Assembly: GCA_015064855.1 (NCBI GenBank)
Contig: SVRK01000008.1
Location: forward strand, 1-52,841
Origin: Oscillospiraceae bacterium
Lineage (GTDB): Bacteria > Bacillota > Clostridia > Oscillospirales > CAG-272
Length of the DNA: 52,841 nt
Direction: 5' to 3'
Numbering within the stretch: the first letter of the stretch is position 1; each line of letters begins with the position of its first letter. The notes below the pieces were generated by a model. The model was given only the letters and a program-made list of their open reading frames with translations. It did no database searches and was not told the origin of the DNA. Shown piece by piece: positions 36,676-46,133 of this stretch. The translations under genes and the position numbers were made by a program.

Positions 36676-37821
36676 ATGAAAAACAAAATAGCTTTATTAA
36701 TTGTTTTGGCTTTAGTTCTATCTTTAGTGCTTGCATTTACATCTTGTGGCGGTTCAACTGAAACAGACACAGATAATGAATCACAAAAAGCAGATACTGA
36801 CACACAAACTGTTGATGAAACAGGCACGAATGAAAAAAACGATAACGAAGATGCTGACACAGAGGCGACCGAAACCGACACTGATACTGAAACCGAAACT
36901 GATACAGAAGCAGATGATTTAAACACTGATACGACAGACACAAGCACTGACACGCAAAAGCCCGAATCAAATGAAGGGGAAAGCAATAAACACAAAGAGC
37001 TTTATTCTCAAATAAAAGGTGGTAAATTCTTGGAAAATTTAGGCGATTCCACTATTGAAAAAGAAGATGCAACCGCAGTGAATTTTTCTCCGTATAGGCT
37101 TATATGCACATACGATGAGCTTTTGGAATTTGCTGAAAACGCAAGCAACATTGACAGCTCTGTTTTTGAGGAAAACATAATCCTTTACGTAAAGCAGAGA
37201 TATCCTAATATATGTGGGGAACCGGTAGGCTATAGTGACTTCAAAATAGAAAATGGTGAATTGTTTATTACATATTCAAAATATAAGTATCGTCTTGAAA
37301 ACTCAGGTGAACTAATTACATATTACAAGGATTATATTGTAATACCAAAGAGTGAGTTACCTCTCGAGCTTGAACGGAACGGAACAATCGGCGTTATAAT
37401 TAACGTGATAGAATTAAATCATATGGAAGGAATTAACAAGGTTGAAGAGCAGACAGTACCTCTTAATTCCGCTTGGATTTTAAGAACAAAAGACGAGGTA
37501 AATGAGTTTGCGTCAACCTACAATATTACCGACAAGGCTTTCCCGTATTCTGACGAGGTGGTTGTTGCTATTTATATGAAGCGTCCGCAAAAAATCATGT
37601 ATGTGGACGAGATTCAAAACACACATCAAGGGTATTTAGCCGAGGTGAACGGAAGTAATTTAAAAATAACTTATTTATATGACGAAAACAATGCAGGCGA
37701 AACGGAATATTATATTGACTTCATTGTTCTTCCAAAGGAAATGTTAGAAGGCGTCGAAGAAATAGAGGTAGCTCTTGAGCCACGGCAAAACCCTGTTTTA
37801 AATATTGGAACGGCATACTAA
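36676..37821 (+). CDS. Lipoprotein with Asp/Thr/Glu-rich linker and two repeated domains
   Basis: Function unknown. The 381-residue product has a lipoprotein signal peptide ending LAFTSC, so it should be anchored to the outer face of the membrane. Residues about 27-100 are a low-complexity linker of alternating Thr, Asp and Glu. Two similar domains follow, about 130-240 and 260-370: each opens with a YDELLEFA / KDEVNEFA motif, contains an E..I.Y.K / EVVVAIYMK strand and ends with YIVIPKSEL / FIVLPKEML. The internal duplication suggests a tandem binding fold. The ATG at 36676 is preferred, with GAAGGAAA upstream. It is the last gene before a strong terminator, 21 bases after the mutase gene. 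Confidence 0.75.
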   Translation: MKNKIALLIVLALVLSLVLAFTSCGGSTETDTDNESQKADTDTQTVDETGTNEKNDNEDADTEATETDTDTETETDTEADDLNTDTTDTSTDTQKPESNEGESNKHKELYSQIKGGKFLENLGDSTIEKEDATAVNFSPYRLICTYDELLEFAENASNIDSSVFEENIILYVKQRYPNICGEPVGYSDFKIENGELFITYSKYKYRLENSGELITYYKDYIVIPKSELPLELERNGTIGVIINVIELNHMEGINKVEEQTVPLNSAWILRTKDEVNEFASTYNITDKAFPYSDEVVVAIYMKRPQKIMYVDEIQNTHQGYLAEVNGSNLKITYLYDENNAGETEYYIDFIVLPKEMLEGVEEIEVALEPRQNPVLNIGTAY

Positions 37822-37828
37822 TAAAAAT

Positions 37829-37874
37829 CCCCCTTATGGTAGTTTCTTTAATTCTACCATAAGGGGTGTTTTTT
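37829..37874 (+). terminator. Terminator at the end of the 30.7-37.8 kb unit
   Basis: A 13-base GC-containing stem (37829-37842 with 37854-37866) is followed by a run of T. It lies between the lipoprotein gene and the convergent addA. Confidence 0.9.
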
Positions 37875-37921
37875 GTGCTGTATGCACAAAATGGTTCACT
37901 TTAAAGTTCTGTGGGTTTGTT

Positions 37922-40900
37922 TTATTTAATTTCCACCGTCTTTGCTAGCGGAACAGAGTAGATAAGCACCTTGTCAAGAGGCTTTTCAAAAATAAGCTCA
38001 ATCGCTTTTTTGTAGTACGATAGTTGGTTTGTATAGCGCTCCTTCAAGACTGCTTCGTAATTATTCTCTGTTACCTTGTCGGTTTTATAGTCAACGAGAA
38101 TTAGTTTTCCGTTTGCATCCTCAAAAACCGCATCGATAACGCCCTGAACGAGTATTTTTTGTTTTTTAAGCTCGACATCGGACGTAAACTCGCCGGCATC
38201 TATCATAACGTTAAATCTAAACTCGCGCTTTATCATTTTTGCGCCCTTCATCATATTAAATAATGAAGAATTTCTGAATAGCTCAATGTGCGCCTTGTTT
38301 ATTATGTCAGCGTCCGATTCCGAAATAAACGAATAATCAAGCATTCTTTTAAGCTCATTTTCATATCCGTTCTTTTCTAGATTGTCAAAATCACAGAACT
38401 GCATAAATAGGTGTGTTGCAGTACCTCGGTCAGCACCTGTTATAACGCTTTCCTCGCTCGATAAGAATTTAGGCTTTAATGAAAGCTCCTTTGACAAATC
38501 TATCTCGTCGTTTTCAGTACCGTCAAGCAGGTTGGGCTTTAATCTTGAAACACTAACCTTTGATGGTATTTTGTTAAGGTAGTCATATTGATATTTAAAA
38601 TCAAATCTTTCCTTAAGCGTTTTACGTAGCTCGCTCACCTTGTCTAAATCAAGTGATTCCTCACTTGTTATGGTGTTTCCGTCTACCGCTATTTCTTCAT
38701 AGGAATCAATAATTTTAAAATCAACATCGGGTTTTTTAGTGTAATAGGTGTTGAGTATATAATCAATATGCGAGTCGTGCGAATAAACGTAGTGCTTGCT
38801 AACGTATTTAGATAAGCCCTTGATAAGCGAAAGCTCCTTGTAGGCGTTTTCCATAGTAGCCGTTAAAATAACCTTGGTTCTTGCGCGAGTAAGAGCAACG
38901 TATAAAACACGCATTTCCTCGTCCTTTGTCGCTTTTTTAATTGCAAGTCCTACACTTTTTCTTATTAGAGTGTTATATTTAATTAAGCTTCCGGGATTTC
39001 CAACGTAGCTGGCGATACCTAGATGCCTTTCAAATAGAATCGGCTCGCGAGTGTCTTGGTCGGAAAAGCCTGTTTCCAAATTAGAAAGGAAGCAAATTTC
39101 AAATTCAAGACCCTTTGATGCGTGCACGGACATAATTCTTATAGAGTCAGCCGAGCTTGCAAACGCACCATCCTTGCTGGTAGAATTCTTTATGCTCTCA
39201 ATGTAAATCAGGAACTTATAAAGACCCTTATATGATGTGCCTTCATACTCTCTTGCGTGGTTATAGAACTTTATTAAGTCCTTTCTTTCCGTTTTTTTAG
39301 TAGCTGAAATCAGTCCACAAGTGTTCATAACGTAAGAAACTGACTCATAGGCATTCATTTTTTTAACTTCGCTCTGCATTAGGGAAAGCTTTTTCTTGAA
39401 ATGTTCAATTTTCTTTACAATTTCATCATTTCCTTCAAAGCTTAAAAGTGCGGTGTATAAGGGCACGTCCTTTTGACTCTTCTTTTTTATAAGAAGTAAA
39501 TCATCAAATGAAAATCCAAAAACAGAAGAATATAAAGCGCCTGCTAAATATGTATCGTTATACGGATTATCAATAGTATTTAGAAGTGAAAGAAGTAAAA
39601 GGATATGTGGCTTTTCAAAGAACTTAACGTTATCAACGTATTCAGCATTAATTCCTAATTCGTTTAATGCATTGATGTAGTAAGATTTATGCTTGCCCTT
39701 GCGAAGAAGAATGGCAATATGAGATGGCGTGATTATCTCTCCACTGGGTAGCTTTTCTGTCCCTATCATATCGTAAATTCTTTTTGCAACGTATTTTGCT
39801 TGAATTTCCTCGTGCGAGAGATCGGGCGAAAAGGCGGAGCGGTCGATTAGACATATTTCCGATTTTTGAGGTGAAATCTCACCCTCGTATATTTTTTTGA
39901 ATTCTAGCCTGTCATCAGCTTGATATGGAATGCCGTCGGAATTTAAAAACATATAGTCCGAAACCGCGTTTGTTAGGTCTATAACGTTCTTGTCACAGCG
40001 ATAGTTTGACGACATAAATATCGTTTTTCCGTTTGTACCCTTGTCGTCCTTTTTTGTTACGTCTTCAAATATGGTTCTATAGTGAGAAAATATTTCAGGC
40101 TCAGCCGAGCGGAAGCGGTAAATACTTTGCTTTATATCGCCAACCATAAAGCGATTTTTTCTAGAAATTGAAGCAAAAATAGCATCCTGAAGCGAGTTAG
40201 TATCTTGATACTCGTCAATGTAAATTTCATCATATTCTTCTGCAATTTCACGTGCTAAAGAGGTTGGCTCACCATTTGGCTGGCATAAGAGCTTATATGC
40301 ATATCTTTCTATATCATTGAAGTCGCAAACACCATATTTATGCTTTCTTTTTATAAACTCGTCATTGAATTTAGAAAGAATTTTATACATAGCCTCGCAA
40401 ATTACGGTGTTTTGCGAAAGTGCATGATATAGAGAATCGTTTGTGGTGGAAAAATATTCCTTATACGTTTTAATTTTTGCTTTAAATTTATCACGTATCT
40501 TTTTTACAACCTCAACGTTTTCAATAGTACCCTTTCCAATTCCACGCAGGGTGTCAGCACTGTATGCTTCAAAAATGTCTTTAAACGATTGATAATTTAA
40601 GCAATGTGTGGCTGCATTTGATAGTCTAACTAGAAAATCGTAATCCTTTAAAAACGCATCTAAATATGGTGCATCCGCGTCAATGGCTTTGATTTCTTCT
40701 ATGATATTTTCGTACGTCTTTAAATAATGCTCGGAAAACTGCATAATTTCCTCGTTTAACATTTTGCCAAATCCGCTTTCCATAAAATCATTACTATATG
40801 ATTTTGAAACGAGCAGAGTATCAAGGAAAAGCTGAGTGCTCGAAAGCTTATCGTAAAGAGTTAGAAGCTTTTTAGCAAGAGAATCAGCATTTGAAATAGT

Positions 40901-41395
40901 TGAAAAGCAGTCGCTTACTATTAAAAATTCCTCGCTTGGCGTTTCGCTTTCATAAAACTCTTCAATTACGTCCTTCATAACCTCGTTTTTAATAAAATCA
41001 ATTTCGTTTTCCTCGCCAATCCTGAAACCGCTGTCAATAGGTAGGCTTACAAAATTTGGACGAATGATTTTTAAACAAAAGCTATGTATTGTAGAAATAT
41101 CAGCACTACCGATTTTTACAATTTGAGAGTATAGATGCTCCTTTTCCTTGTCGGTTGCGGTTTTCATTCTTTCGACTATGCTTTTTTGAATTTTATTTTT
41201 TAGATCGTTTGCAGCTTCCTTTGTAAAGGTAACAATTAGCATATTGCTAATATCCTTGCCCGATAAAATTTTTCTAATAATTCTTTCGGTCAAGGTGGCA
41301 GTTTTTCCGGAGCCTGCACCGGCAGAAATCAAAATATCGCTGTCAGCGTGCAAAATGGCTTTTGTTTGGGAAGGGTTAAAGCTTCTTTTACTCAT
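37922..41395 (-). CDS. addA: ATP-dependent helicase/nuclease AddA
   Basis: It forms with AddB the helicase-nuclease that resects double-strand breaks up to Chi, feeding RecA. The 1157-residue product is a UvrD-type superfamily-1 helicase with Walker A AGAGSGKT at 25-32, the Walker B region IYIDEYQDTN and the late helicase motifs MSVHASKGLEFE and VALTRARTK. The C-terminal RecB-type nuclease has GVIDAVFE and VDYKTDK (Asp1088, Asp1102, Lys1104). The ATG at 41395 overlaps the addB stop (ATGA) and follows GGAGG five bases upstream; an in-frame ATG at 41431 is rejected. Confidence 0.96.
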   Translation of the reverse strand: MSKRSFNPSQTKAILHADSDILISAGAGSGKTATLTERIIRKILSGKDISNMLIVTFTKEAANDLKNKIQKSIVERMKTATDKEKEHLYSQIVKIGSADISTIHSFCLKIIRPNFVSLPIDSGFRIGEENEIDFIKNEVMKDVIEEFYESETPSEEFLIVSDCFSTISNADSLAKKLLTLYDKLSSTQLFLDTLLVSKSYSNDFMESGFGKMLNEEIMQFSEHYLKTYENIIEEIKAIDADAPYLDAFLKDYDFLVRLSNAATHCLNYQSFKDIFEAYSADTLRGIGKGTIENVEVVKKIRDKFKAKIKTYKEYFSTTNDSLYHALSQNTVICEAMYKILSKFNDEFIKRKHKYGVCDFNDIERYAYKLLCQPNGEPTSLAREIAEEYDEIYIDEYQDTNSLQDAIFASISRKNRFMVGDIKQSIYRFRSAEPEIFSHYRTIFEDVTKKDDKGTNGKTIFMSSNYRCDKNVIDLTNAVSDYMFLNSDGIPYQADDRLEFKKIYEGEISPQKSEICLIDRSAFSPDLSHEEIQAKYVAKRIYDMIGTEKLPSGEIITPSHIAILLRKGKHKSYYINALNELGINAEYVDNVKFFEKPHILLLLSLLNTIDNPYNDTYLAGALYSSVFGFSFDDLLLIKKKSQKDVPLYTALLSFEGNDEIVKKIEHFKKKLSLMQSEVKKMNAYESVSYVMNTCGLISATKKTERKDLIKFYNHAREYEGTSYKGLYKFLIYIESIKNSTSKDGAFASSADSIRIMSVHASKGLEFEICFLSNLETGFSDQDTREPILFERHLGIASYVGNPGSLIKYNTLIRKSVGLAIKKATKDEEMRVLYVALTRARTKVILTATMENAYKELSLIKGLSKYVSKHYVYSHDSHIDYILNTYYTKKPDVDFKIIDSYEEIAVDGNTITSEESLDLDKVSELRKTLKERFDFKYQYDYLNKIPSKVSVSRLKPNLLDGTENDEIDLSKELSLKPKFLSSEESVITGADRGTATHLFMQFCDFDNLEKNGYENELKRMLDYSFISESDADIINKAHIELFRNSSLFNMMKGAKMIKREFRFNVMIDAGEFTSDVELKKQKILVQGVIDAVFEDANGKLILVDYKTDKVTENNYEAVLKERYTNQLSYYKKAIELIFEKPLDKVLIYSVPLAKTVEIK

Positions 41396-44300
41396 TTCTG
41401 CCTCCTTCTGCAAAAAGCTCTTTGCTCGCAATATTCACAGGCATCCTTGCCACTGATTTCTTGTGGCAGGGCAAGTGCGCTTCCGCTGTATAGCTCGTTT
41501 GAAATTGCAATTATGCTTTCTGTCATTTTTTTGTATATTTCATCAAAGCCCTCAAGAGAAATATAGGATTTAGACCTTGACGTGGGCAAAAGACTACCGC
41601 CGATTGATACGTCCTGTGCCGAAATTATATCTTCATCATTAAGAAATCTGCCCTTAAATGCACTTGCCATTTCAATGGTTTTTTTCTCGTTTTCAAGTGT
41701 TGTGCGTACGTCTTTTGTAATATCAAATGTTGACGTTGATTTGCCAATATTAAGTGGTACGTAGAAAAATCCCGCGGGAATAATTTCCTTTGTGCCATTC
41801 AAAAGCTTGTCCTTAAAATCACTGCTTTCCATTTCGCGCAAGGAAAATAGATAAATAGGCAACTGCAAGTCCTTGCCAACGTCAAGCTCGGAGTCTGTGA
41901 ACGTTTTGTTGCCGATTTTGTAGTCGGCTATGCGTACGTACGTTTTATCATTTACCCTGTACGTGTCGACGCGGTCAGCTTTGCCGATCATATATGCGGT
42001 TTTACCATTTTCCAGCTTAAATGTTAACGGCATAGCCGAGCCTTCGTTATAATCAAATGGCAATTCGACAAACTCAGGCTTGAATTTTGAATTTTTAAAT
42101 TCTAGAACAAGCTTTTCAATAAAGATATATAGGTTGCGTTTAAGCCTGTCAAAATGGTGCTTTAGTCGGTTTGTCATATAAACACCGCGACAAACAAAGG
42201 ATATATAAGCATCGGTAAGAGAATCAACCTTAACCTTTATTTCTTTTCTCAATTCGTCCTCGGATAAAGCAAAAAGAGTGTCACCTTTATCGCGAATAAT
42301 CATAGTAAAATGCTCGAAAATGCTATGCACGAGCGTTCCTGACTCAAGAGAGGAGAAGGAATAAGATTTATTCGAATTTAAGCCGAGATGTCTTTCAGCA
42401 TAATATTTGAATTTACAATCCTTAAATAGAGAAATTTGCGATTGAGAGAGCTTTAATTTCGAGCCGAAAAGTAAATTTGTAGTTTCTTCACTTATTGTAC
42501 TTTCCTCATTCGTAAATGTGTATTTTGAAGTAAGCTCCTCTTGGGTTTCGGCTTTTATTGCCTCCTTTAATTCGTTTGAGGCTGTTCCAAAATGCTCGCG
42601 TGCAACAAAGGGAGTAAATATTTTATTAATGGTGTCTAATTTTGAGGTTTCAACCTTTTTTATTTCGGAAAAAAGCTCTTCTATTCGCTTGTAGCCTATG
42701 GATTCCTTACGTGCAGAGCCATCAATTCCGGATTCGAGCGCACAAACGTGAGCACCCTCGGAGGCGATAGCAACGCTTGTTTTAAAGAATAATAGCTCGT
42801 CATCTGAACGAAAGTCCTTGTCAATAGAGAAGGAAAGCTCTGCATCCTTTAATTCCTTTCTTTCGGACTCGGAGAAAATAGAGCTGTCGGTAACACTTGC
42901 CGGGAACGAGCCCTCGTTTGCACCAAGAATAAACACGTGCCTGATTCCCTCGGCTCTTACAGAATGAGCATCGGAAATTATAACGTTGTCCTCGCCTGTT
43001 GGTATTGTGCCAACCTTGGCATCGACAAAGGCGTAGTAAAGAAGAGTAGAAAACGTTACGGCATCTACTTCATTGTCCTTGCAAATATTAGCCAAAGTGT
43101 CAAGTGCATCAAGAATAGCCTCCCATACCTGCGATATGATATAAGCCTCGGCTTTTTCAACTGACTTGCGCTCGTTTTCAAGCTTTTCTACAATATCAAG
43201 AGAGCTTAAAAATTCATAAACTGCGCCACACGCCTCTATAACAGTTGCACCGCCTATAAATACCCGATTAAGTGGGAGCAATTTGCCAAGCAAAAGGTCA
43301 CGTGTTTTTATAATTCTTTTAAGCGCTTCCTTTTGCTCCTCGGTTTGCTTTTCAACAAAACCGTCGGGATTTGCATTCCAATAATCGTCGTCAAAGAACT
43401 TTTTGCCATAAATATCCCATTTTTTAATGTAGCTTTCAAATTCAGATAGTAGAGAGGGCTCTATGTCAAGATAACCGCTTTTGGCAAAGGATAAAAGCTC
43501 GTCACGACGACCACTGTCAGAAAAGCCAATGGCGGAGAAAATCATTTTTAAAATCGGCTTAGTAAGCCAGTCGGTAGGAGAGGACATAAAATGAGGAATA
43601 TTGTATTTTTTTAAGGTGTAGTCTAAAATTCCTCTATAAGTATCAACACTTCTTGCAATAATTGCAATCTCGGAATATTTGTATCCCGACATAACAAGTT
43701 TGCAAATTTCGGAGCTTGCGTATTCACATTCGTCAAATTCGTCCGTGCATTTTACTAAGGTGATGTTTTCGCTGCTTGCGTATTTAACCTTTGAAAAATC
43801 CCAAATGTATTTTGATAAAACAGCCATATCCTTTGCTTTGTGCTTATAGTCTGTATTGAAGGAAATACATTCTGTTTTAATTCCTATTTCCTCGCACAAT
43901 CTTTTAATAGCGGAGGAATTTTTAGATACCATTGCAAATTGTATTGATTTTTCCGTTGCATCAATAGGAGAATCAAAGGCAAAAACAACGTTGTTTGCCG
44001 ATTTTATTATTTCCCTGATGACGTCAACCTGCGCTAGCGAAAACGCGTAAAATGAGTCTATATAAACGTTTGCACCCTTGAAATAATTTGACTCCTCAAT
44101 CTTTTCTGCCAGAACTGAAAGGTTGTCAAATGGGTCACTAAAGCTTTCATTTAAAAGAGCTTCATATGTTGACCAAATTTTTAAAATATCACATAGCTTT
44201 GATTTTAGTTTTTCGTCCGCAATTTTTTTAGAGGCTATTTCAAGCTTTTCTGTGGTTACGTTAAAGGACTTAAACTCTGCAATCATATCAAGCAGTAGCT

Positions 44301-44652
44301 TGATTGAGCCTTTTTCGTGCTCCTTTGAAATTTTATATTCGGTAAGCTCATCACGACAAGCACAGATGGCGCGATACATAAGCAAATTCTTACCGCTTTT
44401 GGTTACATAGTTTGTCTTCAAGCCTCCCATATCGCGGAAAACTCTGTTTGAAAGACGAGAGAAGTTTAACGCCTCACAGTATAGCTGTGCGCCCATAGGT
44501 AAAAGGGTCGCAATCTGTCTTTCTTTGACAACTGTCTGCTGCTCGGGAACAATGAGAAAGGAGCGGACTCCGTTTTCGTAGTCCGCTTTAATGCTATTAA
44601 GAATGTAAGTACTTTTTCCGGTGCCTAAATCACCGTGTAAAAAACGTACCAT
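41392..44652 (-). CDS. addB: ATP-dependent nuclease subunit AddB
   Basis: The second subunit of the AddAB break-processing complex has 1086 residues, near the usual size. Walker A is GDLGTGKST at 7-15. The C-terminal nuclease domain carries GKADRVD and ADYKIGNK and the 4Fe-4S ligands: Cys746 (SLFKDCKFKYYAE) with Cys1072, Cys1075 and Cys1081 (CEYCEQRAFC), in the spacing known for AddB. GGAGGG precedes the ATG. It starts 14 bases after the GtrA-QueG fusion gene and overlaps addA, so the three are likely one operon. Confidence 0.95.
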   Translation of the reverse strand: MVRFLHGDLGTGKSTYILNSIKADYENGVRSFLIVPEQQTVVKERQIATLLPMGAQLYCEALNFSRLSNRVFRDMGGLKTNYVTKSGKNLLMYRAICACRDELTEYKISKEHEKGSIKLLLDMIAEFKSFNVTTEKLEIASKKIADEKLKSKLCDILKIWSTYEALLNESFSDPFDNLSVLAEKIEESNYFKGANVYIDSFYAFSLAQVDVIREIIKSANNVVFAFDSPIDATEKSIQFAMVSKNSSAIKRLCEEIGIKTECISFNTDYKHKAKDMAVLSKYIWDFSKVKYASSENITLVKCTDEFDECEYASSEICKLVMSGYKYSEIAIIARSVDTYRGILDYTLKKYNIPHFMSSPTDWLTKPILKMIFSAIGFSDSGRRDELLSFAKSGYLDIEPSLLSEFESYIKKWDIYGKKFFDDDYWNANPDGFVEKQTEEQKEALKRIIKTRDLLLGKLLPLNRVFIGGATVIEACGAVYEFLSSLDIVEKLENERKSVEKAEAYIISQVWEAILDALDTLANICKDNEVDAVTFSTLLYYAFVDAKVGTIPTGEDNVIISDAHSVRAEGIRHVFILGANEGSFPASVTDSSIFSESERKELKDAELSFSIDKDFRSDDELLFFKTSVAIASEGAHVCALESGIDGSARKESIGYKRIEELFSEIKKVETSKLDTINKIFTPFVAREHFGTASNELKEAIKAETQEELTSKYTFTNEESTISEETTNLLFGSKLKLSQSQISLFKDCKFKYYAERHLGLNSNKSYSFSSLESGTLVHSIFEHFTMIIRDKGDTLFALSEDELRKEIKVKVDSLTDAYISFVCRGVYMTNRLKHHFDRLKRNLYIFIEKLVLEFKNSKFKPEFVELPFDYNEGSAMPLTFKLENGKTAYMIGKADRVDTYRVNDKTYVRIADYKIGNKTFTDSELDVGKDLQLPIYLFSLREMESSDFKDKLLNGTKEIIPAGFFYVPLNIGKSTSTFDITKDVRTTLENEKKTIEMASAFKGRFLNDEDIISAQDVSIGGSLLPTSRSKSYISLEGFDEIYKKMTESIIAISNELYSGSALALPQEISGKDACEYCEQRAFCRRRQK

Positions 44653-44666
44653 AAATCCCTCCGCGA

Positions 44667-45977
44667 TTATTTTTCACTTTCTTGATTGTTATTTAAGACG
44701 GCATCTTCGCCTTTTTTGTTTTCTTCCCATAAAATTACGTTTCTCTTTATTGTTTCCTTGCCTCGCCATGCAAAAGGACGAGAAGTAAATTCTTCCTTAC
44801 TCATATTTTCAAGTGTTTCAAGGTCAAGCTTTTCTAATGAACTATCAATAAAATATTTTATAGGGGTATATTTTGCATTTTTTGTATATGGGCAAACGTT
44901 TTGACAAACATCGCATCCCCAAATACAGCCATTTTCTAAAATTAACGATTTTTCTTCATCTGTCAATTCGCCTTTTTTCTGTGTAATAGCGGATAGACAC
45001 TCCTTTTTATTGGAGGTGTCTTGTCCGTCATCTCCTTGTGAAATACATCCGGTTGGACAAAGGACTTTGCATTTTCCACAATGCAAGCAGGTTTTAATTT
45101 CCTCTTCCTTTGCCAATCTAAGTCCTAACTGCTTTGGAGTAAGACTTGTTATACATTCTCCAATGAAAACAAATGAGGAATACCTTTCGTTAATTAATAG
45201 TCCGTTATCACCTATAAAGCCGAGACCGCTAATGCAAGCAGCGTGCACCTCGTCAATAGGTGAGTGGTCAGTAAACACCTTGAATTTTTCACCCGGATGT
45301 CTTTTACTTACGTAAGCTTCAAGCTTTTTAGAAAGCGCATCAACATATGCGTGATAGTCTTTCACAGTGGCATATGCACTCAAATTTTTTGGTGCTTGCT
45401 TTGTTCTATACGGGAAAAGCATCATTATAACGGTTGAGTTCTTATCAAGCTCGTTTTTATCAAGTAGGTATTTTTTTGTTACCTTACAGCTCGATAGAGG
45501 TATGCAAGCATAATATTCGATTCCCTCGTTAAACAAAATTTTTGCAAAATGAGAAATATGCTTTTTGCGGAAAACGATAAACTCGGATAAAAAGTAGTTT
45601 AAAATTGTAACGATAACGTTTGAAAGAAGCTTAAAAAAGACAATCAACAGAGCGTTTTCAACAGATGGCAACGTAACTGTGAAATAAATAAATGCAAGGT
45701 CGAAAACACCTGTGCCTGTTCTGGCTAAGGCAAACGAAATACCCTCGGATAAGAGAACCAAGGGACGCCAGCTTTTACTCTTGAAAACTAAAAGCTTGTT
45801 TAATATAAAAGCGACAGCAATACTAAGCAAAATAGCGATAGCGTTAGCTAGAATTTCGTACAAATCATTGTCGTAAACGAAGGTTAAAAGGGTAAAGGTA
45901 ACTATATTAACAATGGTAGCTGTCCCACCTGCGAAGGTGTATGCTATTATTTTTCTGTGCCTTTTTAAAAATCCCAT
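44667..45977 (-). CDS. Fusion of a GtrA-like membrane domain and a QueG-like iron-sulfur domain
   Basis: One uninterrupted 436-residue reading frame. Residues 1 to about 138 form a full GtrA-type domain with four membrane helices; members of this family help move lipid-linked sugars across the membrane. From about residue 141 to the end it resembles epoxyqueuosine reductase QueG: a TDHSPIDEV segment (Asp237 as the candidate proton donor), GLGFIGDNGLLI, then two 4Fe-4S motifs (Cys297, 300, 303, 307 and Cys327, 351, 355, 358, 362 as candidate ligands). The usual lysine of GWIGKN is Asp257 here and the C-terminal HEAT repeats are absent, so the QueG activity is doubtful. No start codon with a ribosome binding site sits at the junction. 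A strong promoter and AGGAGG precede the ATG. Confidence 0.88.
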   Translation of the reverse strand: MGFLKRHRKIIAYTFAGGTATIVNIVTFTLLTFVYDNDLYEILANAIAILLSIAVAFILNKLLVFKSKSWRPLVLLSEGISFALARTGTGVFDLAFIYFTVTLPSVENALLIVFFKLLSNVIVTILNYFLSEFIVFRKKHISHFAKILFNEGIEYYACIPLSSCKVTKKYLLDKNELDKNSTVIMMLFPYRTKQAPKNLSAYATVKDYHAYVDALSKKLEAYVSKRHPGEKFKVFTDHSPIDEVHAACISGLGFIGDNGLLINERYSSFVFIGECITSLTPKQLGLRLAKEEEIKTCLHCGKCKVLCPTGCISQGDDGQDTSNKKECLSAITQKKGELTDEEKSLILENGCIWGCDVCQNVCPYTKNAKYTPIKYFIDSSLEKLDLETLENMSKEEFTSRPFAWRGKETIKRNVILWEENKKGEDAVLNNNQESEK

Positions 45978-46014
45978 ATGAGCCTCCTTTCAAAAATCGA
46001 CAAGCTATAATCTA

Positions 46015-46043
46015 ATTATATAAAATTTCAGACCCATTGTCAA
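46015..46043 (-). promoter_or_regulatory. Strong promoter of the GtrA-QueG / addBA operon
   Basis: Read on the minus strand, a perfect TTGACA (46043-46038) and a perfect TATAAT (46020-46015) have a 17-base spacer, about 38 bases before the start codon at 45977. Confidence 0.88.
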
Positions 46044-46066
46044 GGAAAAAGCCTATAATAAAGTAC

Positions 46067-46095
46067 TTGCAAAAATAATTTTTATATGATAAAAT
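46067..46095 (+). promoter_or_regulatory. Promoter of the GyrB-like gene
   Basis: TTGCAA (46067-46072) and TAAAAT (46090-46095) are 17 bases apart. The -35 boxes of this and the opposing promoter are only 23 bases apart, back to back. Confidence 0.7.
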
Positions 46096-46133
46096 AATTA
46101 TATTAAGGACAAAAATGCTAACGGAGGGCAAAA

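Noticed and set aside
36762..36960. Short repeats that could suggest a CRISPR array or satellite
   Set aside because: They are in-frame Asp/Thr/Glu codons of a lipoprotein linker without regular spacers.
45530..45570. Possible sequencing frameshift joining a gtrA gene and a queG gene
   Set aside because: The frame is open on both sides with no overlapping alternative frame, stop or start with a ribosome binding site at the junction; only read data could exclude it completely, so it is kept as a caveat to the fusion finding.
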